Assembly: GCA_030610225.1 (NCBI GenBank)
Contig: JAUWSD010000113.1
Location: forward strand, 1-5,048
Reading direction: 5' to 3'
DNA: 5,048 nt
DNA from: Chloroflexota bacterium
GTDB lineage: Bacteria; Chloroflexota; Anaerolineae; Anaerolineales; UBA11579
A program made the position numbers and the translations under genes. Every line of letters begins with the position of its first letter. Position 1 is the stretch's first letter. Below, piece by piece: positions 1 through 4,523 of the stretch. A model generated the notes under the pieces. That model was given only the letters and a program-made list of their open reading frames with translations. It did not search any database and was not told where the DNA came from.

Positions 1-32
1 CTATTCATTTTGCTCGAAATGATACAAGCCCA

Positions 33-41
33 ATTATAGCA
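33..41 (-). promoter_or_regulatory. Candidate extended -10 promoter element reading off the left edge
   Basis: On the minus strand the sequence reads TGC-TATAAT, a perfect -10 hexamer with the TG of an extended -10 element. No good -35 hexamer lies 16-18 bases upstream. It sits just beyond the response regulator terminator, so it could start the next transcription unit leftwards, outside the window. The surroundings are very AT-rich, so chance is a real alternative. Apart from this box, bases 1-64 hold nothing I recognise. Confidence 0.35.
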
Positions 42-64
42 AATTAATTCAAACGAAATAAATG

Positions 65-94
65 AAATAAAAAAACAGCGGTTCTCACCGCTGT
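65..94 (-). terminator. Intrinsic terminator of the response regulator gene
   Basis: On the minus strand a perfect 8-bp stem ACAGCGGT/ACCGCTGT (positions 94-87 and 82-75) closes a GAGA tetraloop and is followed directly by a T-run interrupted by one A. It lies 26 bases past the response regulator stop codon. Stem, GNRA-type loop and U-tract make it a textbook Rho-independent terminator. Confidence 0.88.
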
Positions 95-120
95 AATAAT
101 ATCAAACTAACCATCGATAA

Positions 121-789
121 TTATTTCATTATGTAACCGATATCCTGGACTTTATGAATAATTCTTGATTCCCCGCTTTTTTCCAGCTTATTTTGCAAAT
201 AATGCACATAAGCATCGACCACATTCTCATCCTCATATGCGCTATCGCCCCAGTTGATCTCAAGGATCTCATCTTTTGTGATCACCCGTTTTGGATTCTC
301 CACGAACAGCTCAAGAATCTTATATTCACGGATCGTAAGCTGGATAAGTCTTTCTTTTCTCCAGGCAGCTATCCTATCAGAATCCAGCACTAAACCGCTT
401 TCCATCAGAAATTTATCATATTCCCATTTTGATCTGCGCAGCAGGGCCTTTGACCTGGCCAGCAGCTCCCCATAATGGAATGGTTTTCCCATGAAATCAT
501 CAGCACCATAATCAAATGCCAAAACGCGGTCCTCAACTGATTTCCTGCCCGTTATCATTAATATTGGAGTATCCGTCTCCGAGCGGATCATCTTGCAAAT
601 TTCCAGCCCAGTAGTATCAGGCAGCATCCAATCCAGGATTATAAGGTCTGGCCTGTGTTTCAAGACCATCTTGCGCCCGGATTCACCAAATTTTGTGTAA
701 TAGACCTCATATCCCTCGTTGCAGAACAGCTCTTCGAGGGATGCAAGGATCAAGTCGTCGTCTTCAATAATTAATATTCGAATGCTCAT
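121..789 (-). CDS. OmpR/PhoB-family two-component response regulator
   Basis: This 222-residue protein has an N-terminal CheY-like receiver (about 1-118) and a C-terminal winged-helix DNA-binding domain (about 128-222). The receiver has the acidic triad E9-D10-D11, phospho-acceptor D53 in LDWMLP, T80, and K102-P103. The family reads phosphorylation from a sensor kinase and binds DNA as a dimer. Two normally conserved spots in the DNA-binding domain are changed: the usual LRxKL is LQNKL (198-202) and the usual VRGxGY is VQDIGY (214-219). The ATG start has an AGGAAGG ribosome-binding site eight Ts upstream. The gene lies alone between two terminators, and no histidine kinase is visible nearby, so its signal and targets cannot be named. 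The family call is firm; any specific role is unknown. Confidence 0.95.
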   Translation of the reverse strand: MSIRILIIEDDDLILASLEELFCNEGYEVYYTKFGESGRKMVLKHRPDLIILDWMLPDTTGLEICKMIRSETDTPILMITGRKSVEDRVLAFDYGADDFMGKPFHYGELLARSKALLRRSKWEYDKFLMESGLVLDSDRIAAWRKERLIQLTIREYKILELFVENPKRVITKDEILEINWGDSAYEDENVVDAYVHYLQNKLEKSGESRIIHKVQDIGYIMK

Positions 790-816
790 AAAAAAAACCT
801 TCCTAAGGCACTATGA

Positions 817-825
817 ATATTACCA
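817..825 (-). promoter_or_regulatory. Possible extended -10 promoter for the response regulator
   Basis: Only 35 bases separate the rplL terminator from the regulator's ATG. Within them the minus strand reads TGG-TAATAT, an extended -10-like box matching TATAAT at four of six positions. Transcription would start near 809-810 and leave a leader of about 20 bases. Any -35 would fall inside the terminator stem and is poor. Read-through from rplL is the alternative. Confidence 0.3.
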
Positions 826-858
826 AATAAAAAAGAAGCCGCTAATCATAGCGGCTTC
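825..858 (-). terminator. Intrinsic terminator of the rplJL operon
   Basis: On the minus strand a perfect 10-bp stem GAAGCCGCTA/TAGCGGCTTC (858-849 with 844-835) closes a 4-base TGAT loop and is followed by TTTTTTATTT. It starts 25 bases past the rplL stop codon. It marks the end of the ribosomal-protein unit and isolates the response regulator gene. Confidence 0.93.
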
Positions 859-883
859 CCTTTCAATTCTGTAAATTATTGCT

Positions 884-1255
884 TTATGCAAGTTCGACGA
901 CTGCGCCAGCTTCTTCAAGTTTCTTCTTTGCTTCTTCTGCTGCGTCTTTGCCAGTCTGTTCTACGACTTTTGCGCCAGCTGTTTCTGCCATTTCTTTGGC
1001 TTCTTTCAAGCCAAGGCTTGTGAGCTGTCGGATAACTTTAATGACCTCGATCTTCTTTGGACCTGTTTCCTTGATCACAACATCAAATTCTGTTTTCTCT
1101 TCAACTGGTTCACCTGCTGCTGCGCCTGCGGCGGCTACTGCAACTGGTGCGGCGGCTGAAACGCCCCATTCTTCTTCCAACATTTTTACTAACTCAGCAG
1201 CTTCTACTACTGATAATTTACCGAGTTCTTCTACTAACTTTGCTAAATCTGACAT
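884..1255 (-). CDS. rplL: 50S ribosomal protein L7/L12
   Basis: This 123-residue protein is the flexible stalk protein of the large subunit. It binds L10 as dimers and recruits translational GTPases such as EF-Tu and EF-G. Visible parts are the N-terminal dimerisation and L10-binding helices (about 1-32), an Ala/Gly/Val-rich hinge (about 33-50) and the C-terminal factor-binding domain (about 54-123). The key motif LGLKEAK (81-87) is present, though the residue before it is Ser where Gly is usual. Length is normal. The ATG has an AAGGAG site with a 7-base spacer. It lies 53 bases after rplJ and just before a strong terminator, so it closes the operon. Expression should follow the rplJ leader attenuator. 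Confidence 0.98.
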   Translation of the reverse strand: MSDLAKLVEELGKLSVVEAAELVKMLEEEWGVSAAAPVAVAAAGAAAGEPVEEKTEFDVVIKETGPKKIEVIKVIRQLTSLGLKEAKEMAETAGAKVVEQTGKDAAEEAKKKLEEAGAVVELA

Positions 1256-1308
1256 TACTAATCTCCTTGGAGCTAATTTTTTATTTAATATTTGTTTTTG
1301 CTGTCAAC

Positions 1309-1833
1309 TTATGCTGGAACAGCATCTGCTTTTGCTTTGAACAATTGAGCAAGTGATCGCCCAGGCTCGTTCAATGTACGGACCAATTTTGAAGCTGGTG
1401 CACTGATAACGCCCAAAAGTTGTCCGCGGACTACTGGAAGCGGTGGCAGGTCAGCTAATACATTGATTTCTGCTGCATCCATGATCTGGGTGCCCATAAA
1501 ACCACCTTTGATCTTGATGGCTTCATTGTTTTTCCCGAAATCTTTGATCGCTTTTGCCAGGCTGGCTGGGTCATCTTTTGTGAATCCGATTGCGGTTGAG
1601 CCGATGAAATATTCAGTCGGTGTTTCCAATTTTGCATCATCGAAAGCCAATTTTCCTAGGCTGTTCTTGATAACATGGAATGATCCACCAATTTCACGGA
1701 TATCCTTGCGAAGCTTGTCCATATCGGGCATGCTTAAACCGGTATATTCTGTCAAGATGACTGCTTGACTTTCTTTCAGCCAATCCTTATATTCTTCCAG
1801 AACTTCGTTTTTACGTTCTTTAGAAAGTGCCAA
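1309..1833 (-). CDS. rplJ: 50S ribosomal protein L10 (TTG start)
   Basis: This 174-residue protein anchors the L7/L12 stalk to 23S rRNA beside L11. The N-terminal rRNA-binding domain includes TEYTGLS (28-34) and VIKNSL (54-59). The C-terminal helix, ending SLAQLFKAKADA, is where L7/L12 dimers dock. Length is normal for the family. The start is a TTG (1833-1831) chosen because MALSKERK matches the usual L10 N-terminus and a very strong AAAGGAGGT site lies 7 bases upstream; no ATG fits. The 5' leader carries an L10-binding structure and an intrinsic terminator, so the protein is likely to repress its own transcript. In Bacillus subtilis the L10-L12 complex controls rplJL by such attenuation. 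Confidence 0.97.
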   Translation of the reverse strand: MALSKERKNEVLEEYKDWLKESQAVILTEYTGLSMPDMDKLRKDIREIGGSFHVIKNSLGKLAFDDAKLETPTEYFIGSTAIGFTKDDPASLAKAIKDFGKNNEAIKIKGGFMGTQIMDAAEINVLADLPPLPVVRGQLLGVISAPASKLVRTLNEPGRSLAQLFKAKADAVPA

Positions 1834-1850
1834 TGATTTTACCTCCTTTC

Positions 1851-1893
1851 AAAAAAATAAAGTCTTTGCCTTCAAAAACCTTGGCAAAGACTT
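1851..1893 (-). terminator. rplJ leader attenuator (intrinsic terminator)
   Basis: On the minus strand AAGTCTTTGCC (1893-1883) pairs perfectly over 11 bp with GGCAAAGACTT (1870-1860) around a 12-base loop, followed by TATTTTTTT. It lies between the L10-binding structure and the rplJ ribosome-binding site, so it is an attenuator rather than an operon end. Two upstream segments can pair with its left arm: CAAAGAC (1989-1983) and ACTTAC (1938-1933). These are candidate antiterminators. Confidence 0.85.
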
Positions 1894-1938
1894 ACTTGGT
1901 AAATCGCGGCACTTGTCCACGATATTTTCTTTGTAAGT
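1890..1938 (-). promoter_or_regulatory. Candidate antiterminator fold upstream of the rplJ attenuator
   Basis: ACTTAC (1938-1933) can pair with GTAAGT (1895-1890) on the minus strand, enclosing an inner hairpin ATCGTGG/CCGCGAT (1923-1917 with 1909-1903, one G-U pair, 7-base loop). The outer pairing takes four bases of the attenuator's left arm, so the two are partly exclusive. The inner hairpin is well supported; the antiterminator role is inference. Confidence 0.45.
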
Positions 1939-1939
1939 T

Positions 1940-1996
1940 CCTCACCTCGGCAGGGAATTAAGCCAATTTCTCGGCACCTGCTGTCTTTGGTAAAGG
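1940..1996 (-). promoter_or_regulatory. L10 leader: L10-L7/L12 binding structure in the rplJL mRNA
   Basis: On the minus strand the sequence has the L10-leader hallmarks ACCAAAGACAGCAGG and TTAATTCCCTGCCGAGG. The fold I derive has three stems. P1 is CCTT-ACC with GGT-GAGG and one bulged T. A K-turn-like internal loop AAAGACA/CGA follows. P2 is GCAGG/CCTGC. P3 is GCCGA/TTGGC with a GAAA tetraloop, separated from P2 by T and TTAATTC. Known L10 leaders bind the L10-L12 complex at this K-turn region, mimicking its 23S rRNA site. Together with the attenuator downstream this is the rplJL feedback switch. Confidence 0.88.
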
Positions 1997-1999
1997 CAT
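1958..1999 (-). CDS. Possible 13-codon leader ORF within the L10 leader
   Basis: A GGAGG (2012-2008) stands 8 bases ahead of an ATG that opens a 13-codon frame encoding MPLPKTAGAEKLA, ended by TAA. The frame covers the L10-binding K-turn, so translation would unfold the regulatory structure. The codons coincide with the bases conserved in L10 leaders, so the frame may be a by-product of the RNA motif. I see no homology to any peptide, and it lacks the runs of one amino acid typical of classical attenuator peptides. Confidence 0.25.
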   Translation of the reverse strand: MPLPKTAGAEKLA

Positions 2000-2000
2000 T

Positions 2001-2033
2001 AATAAAACCTCCGATCTGTCTCCAGACCGAAGG
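2001..2033 (-). terminator. Hairpin with short U-tract after rplA (partial terminator or 5' leader hairpin)
   Basis: On the minus strand CCTTCGGTCTG (2033-2023) pairs with CAGATCGGAGG (2018-2008) over 11 bp with two G-U pairs and a GAGA tetraloop, then TTTTATT. It could terminate transcripts reading out of rplA. The rplJ promoter just upstream would start RNA near 2029, inside the left arm, so promoter-born RNA would form only a shortened stem. Terminator strength is uncertain because the U-tract is short. Confidence 0.5.
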
Positions 2034-2035
2034 AA

Positions 2036-2064
2036 ATTATAACTTGCTTATTCGTTTAATTCAA
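2036..2064 (-). promoter_or_regulatory. Sigma-A-type promoter of rplJL
   Basis: The minus strand reads TTGAAT (2064-2059), a 17-base spacer, then a perfect TATAAT (2041-2036). Spacing is ideal. The -35 and most of the spacer lie in the last codons of rplA, so this is an internal promoter giving rplJL its own start near 2029-2028 and a leader of about 195 bases. Read-through from rplKA may add to it. Confidence 0.75.
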
Positions 2065-2767
2065 TAGTTTGCACCAGGTTGGAATCAACTCTGATGCCTG
2101 GTCCCATGGTTGTTGTCAGGGTAACTTTCTTGATATAAGTACCCTTTGAAGCTGCGGGACGGGCCCTTTTAACTGCCTGCATCAATACTGCCAGATTCTC
2201 AAACAGCTGGTCTGCTGTGAAAGAAACCTTTCCAATTGACATATGCAGATTTGCAGTTTTATCAACACGGAATTCCACGCGTCCGGTTTTTACTTCATTA
2301 ATTGCTCTGGGAAGATCATCTTCCTGAACGACGGTGCCAGCTTTCGGGTTTGGCATCAGACCTCGAGGTCCCAGCACTCGACCCAAACGTCCGGCTTTTG
2401 ACATCATATCAGGGGTTGAGATCGCGATATCAAAATCTGTCCAACCATCCTGGATCTTCTTGATAATTTCATCATCATCCGCGATCGTATCTGCACCTGC
2501 TTCACGTGCGATCCTGGCGCCGTCACCCTGAGCAAATACAAGCACACGCACTGTCTTTCCGATCCCGTGGGGGAGCACAACAGTGTCGCGAACCTGCTGG
2601 TCTGCGTGACGGGGGTCAACGCCCAAACAAACGTGGACTTCGACGGTAGCGTCAAACTTGGTGAATGATGTTTCCTTTGCCAATTCAACAGCCTCTCTTG
2701 GGCTGTAATTCTTTTCTGGGTCAAGCTTTTCTAATGCAGACCTGTAATTTTTTCCTCGTTTTGCCAT
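2048..2767 (-). CDS. rplA: 50S ribosomal protein L1
   Basis: This 239-residue protein binds the mobile L1 stalk of 23S rRNA near the E site and helps release deacylated tRNA. In many bacteria it also represses its own mRNA by binding a stalk-like structure. The L1 signature GRVLGPRGLMPNPKAGTV lies at residues 129-146, VDPRHADQQVR at 50-60, and TMGPG at 220-224. Length is close to the family norm. The start at 2767 was chosen over an in-frame ATG 11 codons upstream because MAKRGKNY is the typical N-terminus and GGAG stands 5 bases ahead. The longer frame would translate the L1-binding element. It follows rplK by 71 bases, and its end overlaps the rplJL promoter. Confidence 0.98.
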   Translation of the reverse strand: MAKRGKNYRSALEKLDPEKNYSPREAVELAKETSFTKFDATVEVHVCLGVDPRHADQQVRDTVVLPHGIGKTVRVLVFAQGDGARIAREAGADTIADDDEIIKKIQDGWTDFDIAISTPDMMSKAGRLGRVLGPRGLMPNPKAGTVVQEDDLPRAINEVKTGRVEFRVDKTANLHMSIGKVSFTADQLFENLAVLMQAVKRARPAASKGTYIKKVTLTTTMGPGIRVDSNLVQTIELNE

Positions 2768-2779
2768 GATTTCTCCTTC

Positions 2780-2827
2780 GTGGTGGACGAATTTTTGCAT
2801 TCGTTTTTCGGGCTTTCACCCTCCCAC
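2780..2827 (-). promoter_or_regulatory. Putative L1-binding operator ahead of rplA (copy B)
   Basis: On the minus strand a three-way-junction fold is visible. GTGG (2827-2824) pairs with CCAC (2783-2780). Inside are GGGT-GAAA-GCCC, a hairpin capped by a GAAA tetraloop, and ACGAAT/ATTCGT (6 bp) with loop GCAAAA. The closing CCAC ends 3 bases before the AAGGAG site of rplA, so bound L1 would block ribosome entry. The GTGGGAGG strand and closing CCAC resemble the L1 stalk of 23S rRNA as I recall it. Confidence 0.75.
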
Positions 2828-2838
2828 TTGATTACATT

Positions 2839-3264
2839 CTATCCCTTGATCTCGATTCCCATATTACGGGCTGTACCTTCGATCTGGCGCATAGCACCTT
2901 CAATGTCAATTGCATTTAGATCTGGCATTTTGGTTTCTGCGATCTCTTGCAGTTGGGCTCGTGTTACAGAACCAACTTTTTCGCGATTGGGTTCGCCTGA
3001 ACCTTTTTCGATCCCTGCAGCTTTTCTCAGTAAGAATGCTGCTGGGGGGCTCTTCAAAATGAATTTGAATGAGCTGTCATGAAAAACTGTGATCTCGGCA
3101 GGAATTACCTCACCCATACGGTGAGCTGTTCGGGCATTATATTCTTTTGTGAACTGCATAATGTTAATACCGTGTGTTGCCAAAGCTGCGCCGATCGGTG
3201 GTGCAGGATTTGCTTTTCCAGCTTGGATCTCAAGTTTGATTATTGCTTTTATCTTTTTTGCCAT
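2839..3264 (-). CDS. rplK: 50S ribosomal protein L11
   Basis: This 141-residue protein forms the base of the GTPase-associated centre with the 1070-region of 23S rRNA and acts in factor binding and the stringent response. The N-terminal domain carries the proline-rich loop NPAPPIG (19-25), where thiostrepton binds. The C-terminal rRNA-binding domain ends with the family signature around RQIEGTARNMGIEIKG. Two usually conserved loop residues differ: Ala26 for Pro and Ala29 for Gly. The start at 3264 gives the typical MAKKIKA and has GGAG 5 bases upstream; the longer in-frame start 11 codons earlier runs into the upstream RNA element and is rejected. It is co-transcribed with nusG and rplA. Confidence 0.98.
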   Translation of the reverse strand: MAKKIKAIIKLEIQAGKANPAPPIGAALATHGINIMQFTKEYNARTAHRMGEVIPAEITVFHDSSFKFILKSPPAAFLLRKAAGIEKGSGEPNREKVGSVTRAQLQEIAETKMPDLNAIDIEGAMRQIEGTARNMGIEIKG

Positions 3265-3277
3265 TATTTCTCCTTTT

Positions 3278-3324
3278 GTGGTGTGCGGATTTGGCAATCC
3301 GCTGGCGGGCTTTCACCCTCCCAC
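3278..3324 (-). promoter_or_regulatory. Putative L1-binding operator ahead of rplK (copy A)
   Basis: This has the same fold as the element before rplA. GTGG (3324-3321) pairs with CCAC (3281-3278), with an inner GGGT-GAAA-GCCC hairpin and a second hairpin GCGGATT/AATCCGC (7 bp) with loop GCCA. The first 19 bases are identical to the other copy, while the second hairpin has a different sequence but keeps its pairing. Four bases separate it from the rplK GGAG site. It fills the nusG-rplK gap and fits translational repression by L1. Confidence 0.78.
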
Positions 3325-3335
3325 GTACCTATTTC

Positions 3336-4088
3336 CTAGGCTTTTTCTACTTGTAAAAAATCCAACTCGACCGGTGTATTTCGGCCGAAGAAGTTAACCA
3401 TTACTCGCACTTTAGCTCGATCCATATCGATCTCATCTACCGTGCCTCTAAACTCATTGAATGGGCCATCTGTAATGCGGACCCGTTCTCCCTTGCGGAA
3501 TGTCAGGCGTACTCTTGGTGCATCAGCTTCCATGCGCTTGATGATCTTGTCTACTTCCTCTTTGCGAAGTGGGATCGGCTCATTACCCATTCCGACAAAG
3601 CTGGTCACACCAGGTGTGTTTCTGACAACGTACCAGGATTCTTCCGACATGATCATATTTACGAGGATGTATCCAGGAAATACGCGACGCTCGACTGTCT
3701 TGCGTTTACCATCTTTTACTTCAATTTCCTCTTCGATTGGCACAACAACATCAAAGATATGATCTTTCATGTTCATGGATTCAATTCGCTGTTCCAAATT
3801 ATGCCGAACTTTGTTCTCATAACCTGAATAACAGTGAATTACATACCAAAGCCGGCCATCATCCTCTTCATCTTCCTCATCATCTGTTACGCCAAATTCG
3901 GAATCCGGAGCTGAGGTTTCATCACCGGCCTCTTCAGGCAGCTCTTCTGATGCTGGTTCGATCACCACATCTTCTGTTTCTTCAACCATTTGAGGCGCGT
4001 CTTCTTCCACAGCTGGTACTTCGGCTGCGGTTTCTTCGCTGAGTTCCTCTTCTGGAAGCTCTATTGGTTGTTCATCTATAAAATACAT
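3336..4088 (-). CDS. nusG: Transcription termination/antitermination factor NusG with long acidic N-terminal tail
   Basis: NusG binds RNA polymerase through its NGN domain, affects pausing and processivity, and links polymerase to Rho or to ribosomal protein S10 through its KOW domain. The NGN core starts at R79-LWYVIHCYSGYENKV and includes RRVFPGYILV (134-143) and NTPGVTSFVG (157-166). The KOW domain lies around 198-250 (KGERVRITDGPF, then VNFFGR). The protein has 250 residues against about 180 in E. coli. The extra length is residues 1-78, with 34 Asp/Glu and no Lys or Arg, ending in a nine-residue acidic run. The ATG has a modest TAAGG site 8 bases upstream. No Met lies close to the core start, so the tail appears to be part of the protein. 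Confidence 0.97.
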   Translation of the reverse strand: MYFIDEQPIELPEEELSEETAAEVPAVEEDAPQMVEETEDVVIEPASEELPEEAGDETSAPDSEFGVTDDEEDEEDDGRLWYVIHCYSGYENKVRHNLEQRIESMNMKDHIFDVVVPIEEEIEVKDGKRKTVERRVFPGYILVNMIMSEESWYVVRNTPGVTSFVGMGNEPIPLRKEEVDKIIKRMEADAPRVRLTFRKGERVRITDGPFNEFRGTVDEIDMDRAKVRVMVNFFGRNTPVELDFLQVEKA

Positions 4089-4102
4089 CTTTTACGCCTT
4101 AC

Positions 4103-4119
4103 CGGTGATGATCTCACCG
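4103..4119 (-). other. Small hairpin in the secE-nusG gap
   Basis: On the minus strand CGGTGA and TCACCG pair over 6 bp around a 5-base GATCA loop, ending 3 bases before the nusG ribosome-binding site. No T-run follows, so it is not a terminator. It might tune nusG translation, or it may be incidental. Confidence 0.4.
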
Positions 4120-4129
4120 AAATTATTAT

Positions 4130-4348
4130 TTACAGATTGAATATGAAATCAAAGAATCTGAAGAAAACAAGATCCAAGCCGTATAACAAAATGGCCATTA
4201 CAACCATTACAACAATAACAACTTTGGTTAAACTCCAGGCCTCTTTTCTGCTTGGCCAGCTTACCTTACGGAGTTCACCAGAGGTTTCTTTAAAGAAACG
4301 TGTTATTCGATTGGTTTTCTTTTTCTTTACAAGCTTGTTTTTAGCCAC
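4130..4348 (-). CDS. secE: Preprotein translocase subunit SecE (GTG start)
   Basis: SecE is the small essential subunit that clamps SecY in the SecYEG channel of the inner membrane. This short single-span form has 72 residues. It has a Lys-rich cytoplasmic N-terminus (2-20), the conserved amphipathic stretch with EL-RKVSWPSR-EAW (25-38), and one membrane segment (about 42-63). The start is taken as GTG at 4348, with AAGGAGTA placed so that a 6-base spacer remains. An ATG ten codons upstream would precede that ribosome-binding site and add residues unlike the family. secE lies 64 bases after tRNA-Trp and 41 before nusG, a very common neighbour pair. Confidence 0.95.
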   Translation of the reverse strand: MAKNKLVKKKKTNRITRFFKETSGELRKVSWPSRKEAWSLTKVVIVVMVVMAILLYGLDLVFFRFFDFIFNL

Positions 4349-4375
4349 AAAATACTCCTTGTTCCTTATTATGAC

Positions 4376-4401
4376 CAAGACGCCGCTTTCTGCGGCGCTT
4401 G
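4376..4401 (-). other. GC-rich hairpin between tRNA-Trp and secE
   Basis: On the minus strand CAAG-CGCCGC pairs with GCGGCG-T-CTTG, ten base pairs with one bulged T and a 5-base AGAAA loop. There is no T-run after it, so it is not a good terminator. It lies 12 bases downstream of the tRNA and could mark or protect the new 5' end of the secE-nusG mRNA when the tRNA is cut out. Confidence 0.6.
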
Positions 4402-4412
4402 TCCAATCTTAG

Positions 4413-4486
4413 CAGGCGAGGCAGGAATCGAACCCGCAGCCCTCGGTTTTGGAGACCGATGCTCTGCCTAATTGAGCTACTCGCCT
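4413..4486 (-). tRNA. trnW: tRNA-Trp (anticodon CCA)
   Basis: A 74-base cloverleaf reads on the minus strand. The acceptor stem is AGGCGAG/CTCGCCT with discriminator G. The D stem is GCTC/GAGC. The anticodon stem TCGGT/ACCGA holds loop CTCCAAA with anticodon CCA at 4452-4450. The T stem is GCGGG/CCTGC around TTCGATT. The 3' CCA is not encoded; the bases after the discriminator are CTA. It lies between rpmG and secE in the same direction and must be released from a longer transcript. Confidence 0.97.
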
Positions 4487-4523
4487 AAATCAATCAGTGC
4501 AAAGGAAACCAGCCAGATATATT

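Noticed and set aside
1256..1275. Sequestration of the rplL ribosome-binding site by CTCC-AA-GGAG
   Set aside because: The stem can only be three or four pairs with a very tight loop and does not extend, so it is too weak to call.
879..1340. A 153-codon plus-strand frame opposite rplL and the end of rplJ
   Set aside because: It is low-complexity Ser/Ala/Phe, a reflection of the Ala/Glu/Lys-rich codons of rplL, with no convincing ribosome-binding site and no known family.
2768..2800. An in-frame ATG 11 codons upstream of rplA giving a longer L1
   Set aside because: The extension translates the L1-operator-like RNA and precedes the GGAG site; the rplA family start MAKRGKNY has its own well-placed ribosome-binding site.
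3265..3297. An in-frame ATG 11 codons upstream of rplK giving a longer L11
   Set aside because: Same situation: the extension lies in the upstream RNA element, while MAKKIKA is the family start with GGAG 5 bases ahead. The similar ends of the two extensions come from the repeated RNA element.
4349..4378. ATG start for secE ten codons upstream of the GTG
   Set aside because: It lies upstream of the AAGGAGTA site that serves the GTG, and the added residues do not resemble SecE.
4362..4401. A promoter for secE based on CATAAT after the hairpin
   Set aside because: The hexamer is close to TATAAT, but the region 17 bases upstream is GC-rich hairpin with no -35 match; co-transcription with the tRNA is simpler.
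3990..4412. A 140-codon plus-strand frame opposite nusG, secE and the tRNA flank
   Set aside because: It is antisense to two certain genes and the intergenic hairpin, and its hydrophobic runs mirror the Lys/Glu codons of SecE and NusG.
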